Positions 1 through 9,333 of a stretch of 64,000 nucleotides of DNA are shown piece after piece. Both the position numbers and the translations under genes were made by a program. The stretch spans positions 62,001 through 126,000 of the forward strand of contig JADKAS010000010.1 of NCBI GenBank assembly GCA_016715245.1, in the 5' to 3' direction. The notes beneath the pieces are model-generated. The model searched no databases, was not told the origin of the DNA, and saw only the letters and a program-made list of their open reading frames with translations. Source of the stretch: Saprospiraceae bacterium (GTDB lineage Bacteria; Bacteroidota; Bacteroidia; Chitinophagales; Saprospiraceae). Every line of letters starts with the position of its first letter. Positions within the stretch are counted from its first letter, which is position 1.

Positions 1-162
1 GAAACATAACATTGTCCCAGAAATCATACATGACAGGCAGGTGTTTGTCCCAATCAACATGAGAAAACATAAAACCGATTTCTGTATCCAACTTTACTTT
101 TTCATAAAAAGTATTTACTATAATTCAATGTCTTTTCGGCTTGTTACATCTGGCTTTGCCAT
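1..162 (-). CDS. Group III truncated haemoglobin, 5' part only, one frameshift
   Basis: Reading the minus strand from an ATG at 162 gives MAKPDVTSRKDIEL. After restoring one missing base near 119-122 it continues as VNTFYEKVK, then VDWDKHLPVMYDFWDN, running off the window. The W-x-x-HLPxMYxFW stretch is the signature of group III truncated haemoglobins (TrHb3), small haem proteins linked to NO or oxygen chemistry. The proximal haem histidine would lie outside the window. The gene starts about 30 nt after the cupin gene and is the last visible member of the nos operon, which fits a role in N-oxide metabolism (inference). The break is a single missing T in a TTA codon and may be a sequencing error. 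Confidence 0.72.
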
Positions 163-192
163 CTTAAAGGATTTAAAAATGTGAAATAAAAT

Positions 193-493
193 CTAACATT
201 TTATTAGCATGCACAAACTGTCTGCTTCAGCAAATACTTCGTGTTTTACCTCTAAAGGAATATCCTGAGAATCGTATTTATGTAATACAAGTATTTTATT
301 CTCACGGATATATTTTACCTCCGCTTAATACAACCAGCATTGCAGGTACATGGGTTTTGTGTTGTGCCAGTGTCATTCCTTTCAGAAAACCTATCAGCAA
401 TATTTTGCTATCTCCTGATTTGTAAAAAATTCGGGCAACCGGATGATCAGATGTTTTTAGTTTTTCATTGATTTCATGGATGATTACATTCAT
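193..493 (-). CDS. Small cupin-like protein, one frameshift
   Basis: The ATG at 493 overlaps the nosY stop by 4 nt. The first 63 residues contain GMTLAQHKTHVPAMLVVLSG, which resembles one strand pair and histidine cluster of a small single-domain cupin. The frame stops at about 302, but one base added near 303-313 extends it as IRENKILVLHKYDSQDIPL to a stop at 193-195, for about 100 residues in all, a normal size for a mini-cupin. There is no signal peptide, so it should be cytoplasmic. Its exact function is unknown; position suggests a partner in N-oxide respiration or its sensing (inference). The break may be a sequencing error. Confidence 0.6.
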
Positions 494-1257
494 AAGTCTT
501 TCTTTTTAAATAATCTGAGAGAAAAAAAGTAAGGACATAAAATCCAAAACGATATCAGCAGTAAAGAGGTCAGATAGCCCAAATGTGTTCCAAACAGTTT
601 TTTGAAAATAGCGCCCGTATATCCCATTAATGCGGCCACATCTATCTGGAGTAAAACCTGAATCCTGGCGAGGTCTACCGGATTGATTGCGGACAATAAA
701 ACCATGATTTTTTCTATGGGATAATCGGCATACTGAAACATAAAAAACAAAACCAATCCGTCATACATAAGGGATAAAAACAACCATATCATGATGGATA
801 ATCCAATACCTTTGGCTTTGTCTCTCATCAATATAAAACACAACATAGCTATGGATACAAATACGGTCGTAAGCAGGATACCTGCCAGAATAACAACCAG
901 TGCAGTTATGGGGGTTATAAAAACCAACACAGGTATACCGATACCTATAAAAAATGCTGCATTCAAAGCGACAGTAAGACCAAAAAACAGAGACGACCAT
1001 ATGGACGATCTTTTTACAGGCTGACTTACCAGTAGTTCTATAAATTCAGTACTGTTGTACATGTAGATATTGGCAAAAATGATAGATACCAGAGGGACGA
1101 TAAGCAAAATGATATTGAGCATTGACAATATTCCTTTCGATACATTATCCTCAAGGCTGAAAATACTCCATGAAAAACCACACAAAACAAGTGTGTAGAG
1201 GAGAACGATTCTGTTTTTCAGAATATCAGTGATGATAAATGTAGATATTCCTTTCAT
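490..1257 (-). CDS. nosY: NosY-like ABC transporter permease
   Basis: This intact 255-residue protein has about six hydrophobic membrane spans (for example around residues 10-30, 42-65, 95-120, 125-150, 160-180 and 225-250). It matches the NosY/ABC-2 permease pattern, including the conserved early motif FIELLVSQPVKRSSIW. NosY with NosF forms the ABC transporter that supplies sulfur for assembly of the Cu-S centre (CuZ) of nitrous oxide reductase, working with periplasmic NosD. The start overlaps the nosF stop as ATGA (1254-1257) and its own stop overlaps the cupin start, so it should be translationally coupled. The gene is unbroken although nosF is not. Confidence 0.85.
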   Translation of the reverse strand: MKGISTFIITDILKNRIVLLYTLVLCGFSWSIFSLEDNVSKGILSMLNIILLIVPLVSIIFANIYMYNSTEFIELLVSQPVKRSSIWSSLFFGLTVALNAAFFIGIGIPVLVFITPITALVVILAGILLTTVFVSIAMLCFILMRDKAKGIGLSIMIWLFLSLMYDGLVLFFMFQYADYPIEKIMVLLSAINPVDLARIQVLLQIDVAALMGYTGAIFKKLFGTHLGYLTSLLLISFWILCPYFFSLRLFKKKDL

Positions 1258-1967
1258 GATGTTACTCCTTGTTTCAGTAATTTGTGAATGGCTCTTGAAA
1301 CCCTGTTTTCTCCCGTTTCCTCAAATAATGTGGCTATAGATTTATTGAAAATCACTTTCGACTCCTCCATAAAAATGATATCCGTAAGCATGTCGTCAAG
1401 TTCGCTGAGCAAATGCGTCGTAATGAGAATAAGTTTTCCTTTTTTGCGTTCATTCAGTATTTTATCTTAAAATTTCTGAGAAGCTAAGGATCGAGACCGG
1501 CTGTAGGTTCGTCAAGGATCAATACAGGTGGATCAAATAAAAATGCAAGTGCAAGCGCTTACTTTTTTGTGTAGTTCCGTCGGACAAGGTGCGCATTTTT
1601 TTATCTGCAATTTTATCCATACCAAAAGCTTCATACAAATCTTTATCCTCCGGTCCTTTGTGATTTCTGATATTTTTTATCATCTGAATAACCTGACTCA
1701 CGGTCATATTTTCGGGATATCTTCCTATTTGTGGCATGTAACCGATGTTTTTTTGTATAAAACATCACCTTTAATATCATGTCCATTAAAAAAAATGCTG
1801 CCATTTGACGGGACGACCATGCTTAATATGTTTTTAATCAATGTCGTTTTACCACAGGCATTAGGACCTATCAGTCCTATACAGGTGCCTGGCAGAAGGC
1901 TGAGGGAAACGTCATTTAATGCAATGGTTTTGCCGAATGACTTAGAGAGGTTTTTAATTTCAATCAT
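1254..1967 (-). CDS. nosF: NosF-like ABC transporter ATPase, several frameshifts
   Basis: The gene starts at ATG 1967 with MIEIKNLSKSFGK, followed by Walker A GPNACGKTT. After a frame change near 1735-1740 it reads MPQIGRYPENMTVSQVIQMI. The signature region appears as LSDGTTQK, and another shift near 1550-1560 leads into ALAFLFDPP and the Walker B region VLILDEPTAGLDP. Further shifts near 1470-1495 give LILITTHLLSELDDM and a C-terminus ending at the TGA at 1254-1256. Repaired length is about 237 residues, slightly short of typical NosF. At least three or four indels interrupt it. The signature loop reads LSDGTTQ where LSGGxxQ is usual, which may be another base error. It starts inside the nosD stop (ATGA) and ends inside the nosY start. 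Confidence 0.8.
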
Positions 1968-3211
1968 AGTAAATAGGCTTTGAGAACAGGATTTTCATCT
2001 TTGAAGTTATCAGGAGTGATGCTGGGAATGAGTTTTTCAGTGCGTTCCAGTAAAGTGACCATAAAACTTCGGAAAAGTAACATCGCTATCGGGTTATTTT
2101 CGATGATGGTCGAATAAATATTAAGCGGATGATAGGGCACATCACCCAGATGATTTTTATCAAGATCATAACCTTCGTACTTATCCCAATAATTTTTTTC
2201 AAAGATATTTAATACCAGACTACCGTTTGTGCTGACATCAAAGGTGTTGCCGATAAAATTATTTACAGAGATTTTATTATCCATGCAGTTGGCCTGAATC
2301 TTTAAACCCCAGCCATTGTTTAAAAAATTATTTTTCTGTATAATTATCCGATTGGCCCCTTCCAGAAACAGACCCGCAGTATTGTGTATAAAATGGTTTC
2401 CGATGATCTCTGCATCGGATATTTCTTTCAGTAAAATACCATACGATGCATCGCCTAAACTATTTTTGAAGGTATTGTTGTACATGACTACCTTTTTTGT
2501 ATACATGACGGCCACTCCGGAGCCATTATTATCAAAGACATTATTAATATACGCATCATCATTGGAAAACATAAAATGAAGGCCGTAGCGGATATTGTAT
2601 TTTGAGATATTGCGCCAGATGATGGAGTTGGTTACAAACTCAAAATAGATGCCGTCTCTATGTCCCTGAACATAATTGCCTATGATCTGCAAACTGTCAG
2701 ATTTCCAGCAATGAATGCCATTGCCTATTTGTTGTTCTTCGACACCGTATGCTTTTATTATATTATTTTTGATAAGTATGTTTTTTCCGAAATTGATATA
2801 AATACTGAAAAAATTATTGTCGAGAATATTGTTTTCAATCACAATATGTTGGGCGTCATAAACTTTTATTCCTCCGAGGTCATTCAAAGTCCCGTAGCCT
2901 GAATTCTGAACGGTAAAACCGCGAAATACAACATGGTCTGACCGGATGGAAACCACTTCGTATTTTTTATCTCCGTCAATGATGGGGTTATTCACTCCAA
3001 TCATGACGATTTTTTTATTTATAATAATATTGCCTTCTTTATACAAACTGTGGTGAACAAAAACACTATCTCCATCAACAGCTTTCAGCAAAGGCAGGTC
3101 GGATAGACCGGAATTCTTGCCAGGACCAATATGGATATTTTTAGCTGATACAAAACAAGGTATCGCGACAAAAATAAATAAAGGAATTAATAATCCGGTT
3201 AGGCACCTCAT
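1964..3211 (-). CDS. nosD: NosD, periplasmic copper-site assembly protein
   Basis: This intact 415-residue protein has an N-terminal signal peptide (MRCLTGLLIPLFIFV, cleavage likely after FVSA). It continues as a right-handed parallel beta-helix of CASH/NosD repeats: GIKVYDAQHIVIENN, GNGIHCWKSD, HRDGIYFEFVTNS, RYGLHFMFSND and GSGVAVMY are textbook NosD signatures. NosD acts in the periplasm with the NosFY transporter in maturation of the CuZ centre of nitrous oxide reductase. It starts 7 nt after the NosL stop and overlaps nosF by 4 nt. Length is close to the family norm. It is one of the few unbroken genes of this cluster. Confidence 0.92.
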   Translation of the reverse strand: MRCLTGLLIPLFIFVAIPCFVSAKNIHIGPGKNSGLSDLPLLKAVDGDSVFVHHSLYKEGNIIINKKIVMIGVNNPIIDGDKKYEVVSIRSDHVVFRGFTVQNSGYGTLNDLGGIKVYDAQHIVIENNILDNNFFSIYINFGKNILIKNNIIKAYGVEEQQIGNGIHCWKSDSLQIIGNYVQGHRDGIYFEFVTNSIIWRNISKYNIRYGLHFMFSNDDAYINNVFDNNGSGVAVMYTKKVVMYNNTFKNSLGDASYGILLKEISDAEIIGNHFIHNTAGLFLEGANRIIIQKNNFLNNGWGLKIQANCMDNKISVNNFIGNTFDVSTNGSLVLNIFEKNYWDKYEGYDLDKNHLGDVPYHPLNIYSTIIENNPIAMLLFRSFMVTLLERTEKLIPSITPDNFKDENPVLKAYLL

Positions 3212-3217
3212 ACTATA

Positions 3218-4230
3218 TTATTGACTAATTTGTAACCAGTCTGTACTTTCTGCAGACATTTTATCCTTAAATTCCAGTGCTTCTGCATTTGTTTTAAAAG
3301 CTGCGATATTTCCGGCCATTGGACTCTTCAGGCTTCCTCCTTTGATATAAAAAGCAGACTCTGCGGGAATGAGTTCGTTGTCACCGGGATAATAATGTAC
3401 AAAAAAGTTTTTTACTTCTTTTTCGGGATTTTCTTTGTACAGTTTACCATACAGGTGATATCATCAAAATGAAAATACCTTCCTTTTTTTGTGAGAATCT
3501 GTGCGGCAAAGTGTCCTTCGGAAATATTCATTTTGCAAAAGGCACAGGTATCTTTATGAAGGGATATTTTTTGAGGACCTTCGGAATTACATGAAATCAA
3601 CATCAAAAGAGGCAACAGGAACATGGTCGTTTTTGACGCGTTGTTTTTAACAAATCTATTCAAAATTCCTGAAAGTTGTAGATAAACAAAAGCAATCAGA
3701 AGACCACCCGTGAGCATCAGCCATCCACCAGTGTCAGGTATTGAATAGGCACCAAAGTTGAGCAATTGTTTGAATCCTATTAAAGGGGGTTGGTAGGCCA
3801 TACCGGGCACAATAATGGCTGCGGTAGGGTCGAGGTTGTGACCGTATTCATATTCCCAGCGCCAGAAGTCATACAATGCCAGTATTCCGAATAAAGCAAA
3901 AGCAATCAAAAGAATTAACACAGATTTTTTACCTTTAAAATACAAACCTGTAACGATCGACCACAATCCGAAAAAACCGATAATGTAAGGAAGAACGGTG
4001 AACTCAATAAATTCTTCTGCATGAAGTGTTTTCATTCCAATGTAATGGTTAAGACCGTTGATAATTTCAACTTCTCCACCTAGTCTGTTGGCGTATATAA
4101 GCAATGAAAGACCTTCAGGATATTGTGGCGCATCCAACTCTATACGCCAGATAGGAAAATAAACCGCTGAAAGAATACAAATACCTGCCAGTATCAGCAT
4201 TATAACTGATGATTTAGATAAGGATGTCAT
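3218..4230 (-). CDS. nosL: nos-cluster membrane protein fused to NosL, one frameshift
   Basis: From ATG 4230, residues 1 to about 195 form a polytopic membrane protein with about four spans (SVIMLILAGICILSAVYFP, FTVLPYIIGFFGLWSIV, VLILLIAFALFGILAL, GGWLMLTGGLLIAFVYL). The frame runs straight into MFLLPLLMLISCNS, a lipoprotein signal with a lipobox cysteine. NosL follows: DTCAFCKMNI, the copper-binding motif, then FHFDDITCMVN. The frame breaks near 3440-3450, and one added base restores YKENPEKEVKNFFVHYYPG through SPMAGNIAAF to the stop at 3218-3220. NosL is an outer-membrane-type lipoprotein delivering Cu(I) for nitrous oxide reductase. The fusion could be real, or two adjacent genes merged by an indel; a TTG near 3659 could start a separate NosL. 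Confidence 0.75.
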
Positions 4231-4303
4231 GATTAAATATTTAATTATTTAAAAAGATTCTTTCAAAAAATAAACATTTTTGTTTTGAAAGCAAGATCTT
4301 TTT

Positions 4304-4346
4304 GTAAAAAAGGGCAGAGAGATGATTCTCACTGCCCTCTTTTTTA
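4304..4346. terminator. Bidirectional hairpin between nosZ and the NosL fusion gene
   Basis: AGGGCAG at 4311-4317 pairs with CTGCCCT at 4332-4338. After one A-A mismatch an inner GAGA/TCTC stem closes a TGAT loop. A-rich sequence precedes it and a T run follows, so it can terminate on either strand. On the minus strand it lies 23 nt after the nosZ stop, suggesting that nosZ is transcribed more strongly than the accessory genes downstream (inference). Confidence 0.7.
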
Positions 4347-4368
4347 TTGTTTTACTGGTTTAACCAGA

Positions 4369-6254
4369 TTATTGGGCAGGTTTTTCAGCAGGGGCCTGCT
4401 TTCCTACGTGGTATGTCAAAGGTGTTTTACTTCCTGCCGGAGATACTCTTACATATCCCTGCATTTCCTGGTGCAGTGCGCTACAGAAGTCAGTACAATA
4501 CATTGGAAACATACCTACTCTGTCCGGTACCCATTTTAATGTTGTGGTTTCACCCGGCATAATTAACAATTCTGCATTGTTGGCCCCTTTAATGCCAAAT
4601 CCGTGAGGAACATCCCAATCCTGTTCGAGGTTGGTGACATGAAAGTACACTTCATCTCCCATACGTATACCTTCAATATTGTCGGGAGCAAAGTGAGATC
4701 GAACGGCAGTCATATATACATGTACTTTATTATCTTCTCTCACTACTTTCGATTCGGATTCACCTTTGGCAACTCTGGGGTGTTTGTTGTCACCTATAGG
4801 ATAAATTTTCAACTGACCATTGTTTCTGATAAGATCAGCTGGTGCAGCTTGAGCATAATGTGGTTCACCAATGGTCGGAAAGTCAAGTATCATCTGCATT
4901 TTTTCTCCACTGATATCAAAAAGTTGAGCACTTTGTGTAAGTTCCGGGCCTGTTGGTAAATATCTGTCTTTAGTGATTTTATTGTAGGCTATCAGATACT
5001 TGGGAGAAGGTTTTCTGTATTTCCACCGGGAATACAAAGGTGACCAACGGAATAAAAAGTAGGAACTCTATCGACAACTGCAAGATCTTTAATGTTCCAT
5101 TTTACTACTTCAGAAGATACAAAAAAGGAAGTGTAAGCAAAACCTTTTCCATCAAATTCAGTGTGTAACGGCCCTAATCCTGGTTTTTTAACTTCACCAT
5201 ATAATGCTTCCTCGTATTTTATGACAGGAATACCACCGTATTCTCCATCATAGGCTTTATTGGCGATAGCTTTCTGTAATTTATCAAAACTGAAAACAGG
5301 TATCACTGCCGCCAATTTTCCACTGCCCACAATATATTCTCCCCGTCGGATCTACATCACAACCATGTGGTGACTTCGGACAAGGAATCATATAACAAAT
5401 ATCTTTGAGCGTAGCGACATCCAGTACGGTAACTTCCTTTTTATGGTGGAAACACCTGTATGTGTATGTTCGTCCCAAACGTTGTGTGCATATCTTACTT
5501 TTTGTTTTACGCCTTTACCAGCTTTGAGGTATTCTTCGGCTTTTTTCCAATTGACTGCCATGATAAAGTCTTTGTCTTTTTGAGAAGCATTTACTTCAAG
5601 CAATGTATTGGCTTGTTCTGTGTTGTAACAAGAGAAGAAAAACCATCCATGAGATTTGTCTCTTCCACATCTGGCAAGTCAAAGTTAGAAATCGGCACAT
5701 CACCATTTGCATAATCAGAAGGTACGGAAAATCGGGTACCGGCAACAATATATTCAGAGTTTTCTGTTCCAAAAGGAGAACTGTGATTACCACCACTATT
5801 GGGCAACTCAATGATTTCTGCTGTTCGGAAAGTTTTCAGATCTACTCTGGCCAGTCTGGGCGTATTATTGGCATTGGCAAAAGCCCATTTGCCATTGATT
5901 TCACCAGTGGTTTGTGATAATTCTACATGGTGAAGGTCATCCCATGGCACAAAGCCGTGGGAGGTATTCAACATAGGTTTGGTTTCTTCATTGTAGCCCC
6001 ATCCTTTTTCAGGGTCTACTGAAAATACTGGAATGACCCGGAATAAACGTCCACTTGGAAGACCATAAACGGACATCTGTCCACTAAACCCACCACTGAC
6101 GAAATTGTAATATTCGTCGTATTGTCCGGGAGCAACAAACGATTTGACCGCAGCATCTCCTTTTACCGAAGTACCTGCATTTTTAGGACGGCAAGATGTT
6201 ATAAACAAATGCTGCCAAACACATCATTGTGATAATTAATACTTTGTTTTTCAT
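4369..6254 (-). CDS. nosZ: Nitrous oxide reductase NosZ (clade II type), about five frameshifts
   Basis: Reduces N2O to N2 in the periplasm. The best start is ATG 6254; after one missing base near 6208 the leader reads MKNKVLIITMMCLAAF then FITSC, a Sec lipoprotein-type signal rather than a Tat signal, as in clade II enzymes. The beta-propeller part has GFVPWDDLHHVELSQTTGE (CuZ histidines), YAHNVWDEHTH, CPKSPHGCDVDPTGRIYCG and LGPLHTEFDGKGFAYTSFF. The C-terminal cupredoxin domain carries the CuA motif CTDFCSALHQEMQ. Repaired length is about 628 residues. Frame changes lie near 6208, 5600, 5480, 5330 and 5030. All key ligand motifs survive, which argues for sequence errors rather than old decay. 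It follows the cytochrome gene by 15 nt. Confidence 0.93.
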
Positions 6255-6269
6255 TTTATTGGAATTTAA

Positions 6270-6755
6270 TTATTTAACACCATCATTTTTACGCATAAAC
6301 TCAAGAATATTTCTGGCATCTTCTTCGGTAAGACTTTGATTCGGCATTCTGACCAAACATAATTCCAGTTGCGCCTGTAGTTCGGGGTCCTTGTCTATCA
6401 TGGGTTCAGGGTTGGTAATAAAGTTCATAATCCAGGAAGGAGTTCTTCTTTGGGTTACGCCTTTCCAACCAGGACCTACCAATCGTTCTTCTGTAAGTTT
6501 GTGACAAGAAGTACATTTCACACCAGATGCTTTTTCACCTGCCTCTGCCATAGGTACATTGAGTGCGGCATCCAGAGTAAGATTGCTCTCATTAAATTTT
6601 CCTACGCCTCTTTTTGGGTCATAGTCTGTGGTTGATGTTTCTGTTTTTGTACCTGGAGCTTCTCCTGAAGTACCCGGAGCAGAAGTTTGTTTGTTGCCAC
6701 AAGCATAAAAAAAGCTTAAGGCTATTAAAGCGGTAAGAATTTTGAATTTTGACAT
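6270..6755 (-). CDS. Lipoprotein monohaem cytochrome c, likely electron donor to NosZ
   Basis: This intact 161-residue protein has a lipoprotein signal ending FFYAC (lipid-modified Cys19), a Pro/Thr/Ser-rich linker to about residue 60, then a class I cytochrome c domain. Haem is bound at CTSCH (Cys81, Cys84, His85), and the distal ligand is probably Met137 in VRMPNQ. GPGWKGVTQRRTPSWI is typical of cytochromes found beside clade II nosZ. It is the first gene of the nos operon, so it is the natural carrier of electrons from the quinol-oxidising chain to NosZ (inference from position and family). Confidence 0.88.
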   Translation of the reverse strand: MSKFKILTALIALSFFYACGNKQTSAPGTSGEAPGTKTETSTTDYDPKRGVGKFNESNLTLDAALNVPMAEAGEKASGVKCTSCHKLTEERLVGPGWKGVTQRRTPSWIMNFITNPEPMIDKDPELQAQLELCLVRMPNQSLTEEDARNILEFMRKNDGVK

Positions 6756-6771
6756 TTATATTATATTTTAA

Positions 6772-6823
6772 TTTGTCACAAAGGTGAGAAATGACAAAAT
6801 CAAATTTTATGATTGGAGTCATA
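6772..6823. promoter_or_regulatory. Two inverted repeats upstream of the nos operon, candidate operator
   Basis: TTTGTCA at 6772-6778 faces TGACAAA at 6792-6798 with 13 nt between. A separate 16-bp palindrome, TATGA-N6-TCATA, covers 6808-6823, about 53 bp before the cytochrome start. The second has the size and symmetry of a CRP/FNR-family site, which often controls N-oxide respiration, but it is not a canonical FNR box. The assignment is by symmetry and position only. Confidence 0.35.
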
Positions 6824-7030
6824 AAGGATTTATTGATTCTTAATCGCTTTATTCAAAAAACTTGAAAGGGGAAAGGATTATTTGAAAATGGTATGTTGGA
6901 ATACATTGTTTTTCAACAGGCCATTTAAACTACCATGCTGCATGGAAAAAATTTATGGACTCTACACCTTCTAAAAAATAGAAATCGTTTTTTCAACGAT
7001 AGCCAACTTTTTTGCGACTTACCTGGATTT

Positions 7031-8218
7031 TTACATCTGTAATCTTCTCGAAGAGAGAGAAAGATCTACTTTATCTGGATTTTCCTTAATATTTTCCAAA
7101 GCGACCAGTCCGGGTGATTTGCCTTTTTCAATTGATCCCAGAGAGTCGTCAAAACCAAGTGCAGCGGCACCATTATACGTAGCCCAGGTAATCAAGGAAG
7201 AAAAAGGTACATAAGAAGCGTATTTGTGAATGGTTTTGATTTCCTCCCATATAGAAAGTTGCCAGTTGGAAGTGAGGCTATCCGTACCTATGGTCATTTT
7301 AGCATTTTGGTTGAGGAAGTTTTTATACGCAGGTAAACGATTTTCAATGTAAAGATTGGCATTGGGACAGGTAGCCCAAAACACCTTCTCCGACCATTGT
7401 TGAGCGGCAGAAATATCTTCTTCCGTGCTCAGGGTATTGTGCACAAATAACGTTTTATGATGAGGATTGAGATGAGAAAGGGCATGGTGGATGGAGGTTT
7501 TTGGAAGCGGAGAAAAATGTTCGAGTGAAAACCCGAAATTTCTGAAAAATTCCACAAAACCACCTGATTTTGAAAGGAATAACTCGTTTTCATCTGTGGT
7601 TTCCTGATTATGGATAGAAACGGTTTTACCATTTTGATTGGCAACATTCAGCAAAGAGTAAAGGGTATTGCTCACTGTGTAAGGTGCATGGGGAACACAA
7701 CTTTTTTTATCCTTGTTGTTTTCTGAAAAGGTATGGTATACTTCAATATACTGGTCAAATGTTTTTTGAGCTAGTTGGGGTTGGAGGAAATCAAACATTT
7801 CCACGAAAGTGTAATATCGCAGAAGACTTTTGTTTTTGGTAAATGAAGAGTCGGCTTTGTTGGAAATGTCTCCGACCGCAACGATCCCATTTTTATACAT
7901 TTCTGTATCTGCTTTCTGAATAGCTTCAAGAATATTTTCAATAGGAATGTCCCGAAATCCGACCACCTGCATTAAAAAAGGAAGCAGACCTGTTCCTGTA
8001 TCTACCTTGCCCTTCATGTGTGATAATTCCAGATGACAGTGCGTATTCACAAAACCGGGACAAATCCATCCTTTGACAAACAAGATATCATCTTTAGTAG
8101 CCGGCAATGGTTCAACGGAAAGAATAGTATCATTTTTGTCCGTCACGATGCACATATTTTCGAGAATTCCCCCTTTCCCGTCAAAAATTTTGTCAGCTGA
8201 ATATTTGTAAAATGCCAT
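7031..8218 (-). CDS. Amidohydrolase superfamily metal-dependent hydrolase/deaminase
   Basis: This 395-residue protein has the amidohydrolase (TIM-barrel) layout. PGFVNTHCHLELSHMKG holds the first metal-binding HxH; later ligand regions are VSIHNQET, LFVHNTLS and the catalytic aspartate in IGTDSLTSN. The composite N-/C-terminal beta-sandwich ends with GSIEKGKSPGLVAL. The closest named relatives are S-adenosylhomocysteine/methylthioadenosine deaminase-like and aminofutalosine deaminase-like enzymes; substrate cannot be fixed from sequence alone. No signal peptide, so cytoplasmic. It overlaps the end of the upstream DUF1015 gene by 76 bp, suggesting co-transcription. Confidence 0.8.
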   Translation of the reverse strand: MAFYKYSADKIFDGKGGILENMCIVTDKNDTILSVEPLPATKDDILFVKGWICPGFVNTHCHLELSHMKGKVDTGTGLLPFLMQVVGFRDIPIENILEAIQKADTEMYKNGIVAVGDISNKADSSFTKNKSLLRYYTFVEMFDFLQPQLAQKTFDQYIEVYHTFSENNKDKKSCVPHAPYTVSNTLYSLLNVANQNGKTVSIHNQETTDENELFLSKSGGFVEFFRNFGFSLEHFSPLPKTSIHHALSHLNPHHKTLFVHNTLSTEEDISAAQQWSEKVFWATCPNANLYIENRLPAYKNFLNQNAKMTIGTDSLTSNWQLSIWEEIKTIHKYASYVPFSSLITWATYNGAAALGFDDSLGSIEKGKSPGLVALENIKENPDKVDLSLSSRRLQM

Positions 8219-9333
8219 GTCAGACGATTTCTTACGAGCAATCCGTTTTTAATTCTGGGTTCAAACCATGTGCTTTTTGGAGGAAGATTGAGGCCTTGAT
8301 CAGAGAAAGCTACCACCTCTGAAATATCAACCGGAAAAATACAAAATCCTACCAGGTTGGGATTTTTGTTTACCTCTTTTATCAAAGGATTCAATCCTGA
8401 TTTTCCCTCAAAATATTGTACCAGTTTTGTGGTTCGGACATCCTTGATTTGAAGTATTTTTTCCATTACCCAATGGTTGATGAGGGTAGTATCCAGTATG
8501 ATCGTATTTTGTTTTATTTCTGCTTGAATATACTTTTTTTTCCACTTTACAATATACCATTCTTTTTGTATGTACATGGTAAACACGAATTTTCTTCCGG
8601 GTTTTTTACCTGTTTTAATAGGTTTTATAGTGGCGTATTCTGAAAGCAATGCTATAAAGGTGGCAGGAGACATGATGGAAAAAACATCGATTACACGGTT
8701 GTAATCGTATATTTTTAATTGGTCAAAAGCAAAATAGCAGGATAAAATGGCAGAGGCGTCCTGTGTTTTTCCTGTGAGGTGGTGGTTTTGTAGCAACTTC
8801 AGGGTAGTCGATGATCTGTGGTGACCATCCGCAATATAAAGAGTGTCAATTTTATCGCGGTATATTTCAATCATTGTATCAATGTCATTTTTTTCAGTGA
8901 TGGCCCAAACCTTGTGGTATTCATTTTCATTCTCAAGATACAGGGAAAGAAAAGGTTGGGTGTTTTCGATATAATGCTGAAGCAGAGTAGCAATTTCTTC
9001 TATTGGTTCGTGGGTGAGCAGCACAGGTTTTATCATCGCTTTTCGCAACATCATCAACTGCATTATTTGTTGTTCTCTTTCTGCCAGTGTGTTTTCATGT
9101 CCGAGAATTTTATTTTCTGTATAATCCCGGACATCATGGCTGGCAATCAAACCTCTATGGGTGTTTAAAGTGTTGGAAATCTCGTAAACATACAAACTTT
9201 TTGCTCCTGTTTTTTTAAAGAAACCTGCTTTTTTGAATTCGATGTATTGGTTGCTTACCTCGTCAAAAAACAATTCGGGAGAAGATATCAGGTCTTTGTT
9301 GGGGTAATAGGCTTCAAATGGCAGGATTCGCAT
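8143..9333 (-). CDS. DUF1015 family protein
   Basis: This 396-residue protein begins MRILPFEAYYP and carries the family hallmarks LYIADGHHRSSTTLKLL, a paired-histidine motif, and LNLPPKSTWFEPRIKNGLL near the end, where family members normally stop. Here about 30 further residues follow in frame and overlap the amidohydrolase by 76 bp. In another frame a stop occurs right after KNGLLV, so the tail may be created by an indel near 8225-8235. Function is unknown; the family is cytoplasmic and common in Bacteroidota. Confidence 0.85.
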   Translation of the reverse strand: MRILPFEAYYPNKDLISSPELFFDEVSNQYIEFKKAGFFKKTGAKSLYVYEISNTLNTHRGLIASHDVRDYTENKILGHENTLAEREQQIMQLMMLRKAMIKPVLLTHEPIEEIATLLQHYIENTQPFLSLYLENENEYHKVWAITEKNDIDTMIEIYRDKIDTLYIADGHHRSSTTLKLLQNHHLTGKTQDASAILSCYFAFDQLKIYDYNRVIDVFSIMSPATFIALLSEYATIKPIKTGKKPGRKFVFTMYIQKEWYIVKWKKKYIQAEIKQNTIILDTTLINHWVMEKILQIKDVRTTKLVQYFEGKSGLNPLIKEVNKNPNLVGFCIFPVDISEVVAFSDQGLNLPPKSTWFEPRIKNGLLVRNRLTWHFTNIQLTKFLTGKGEFSKICAS

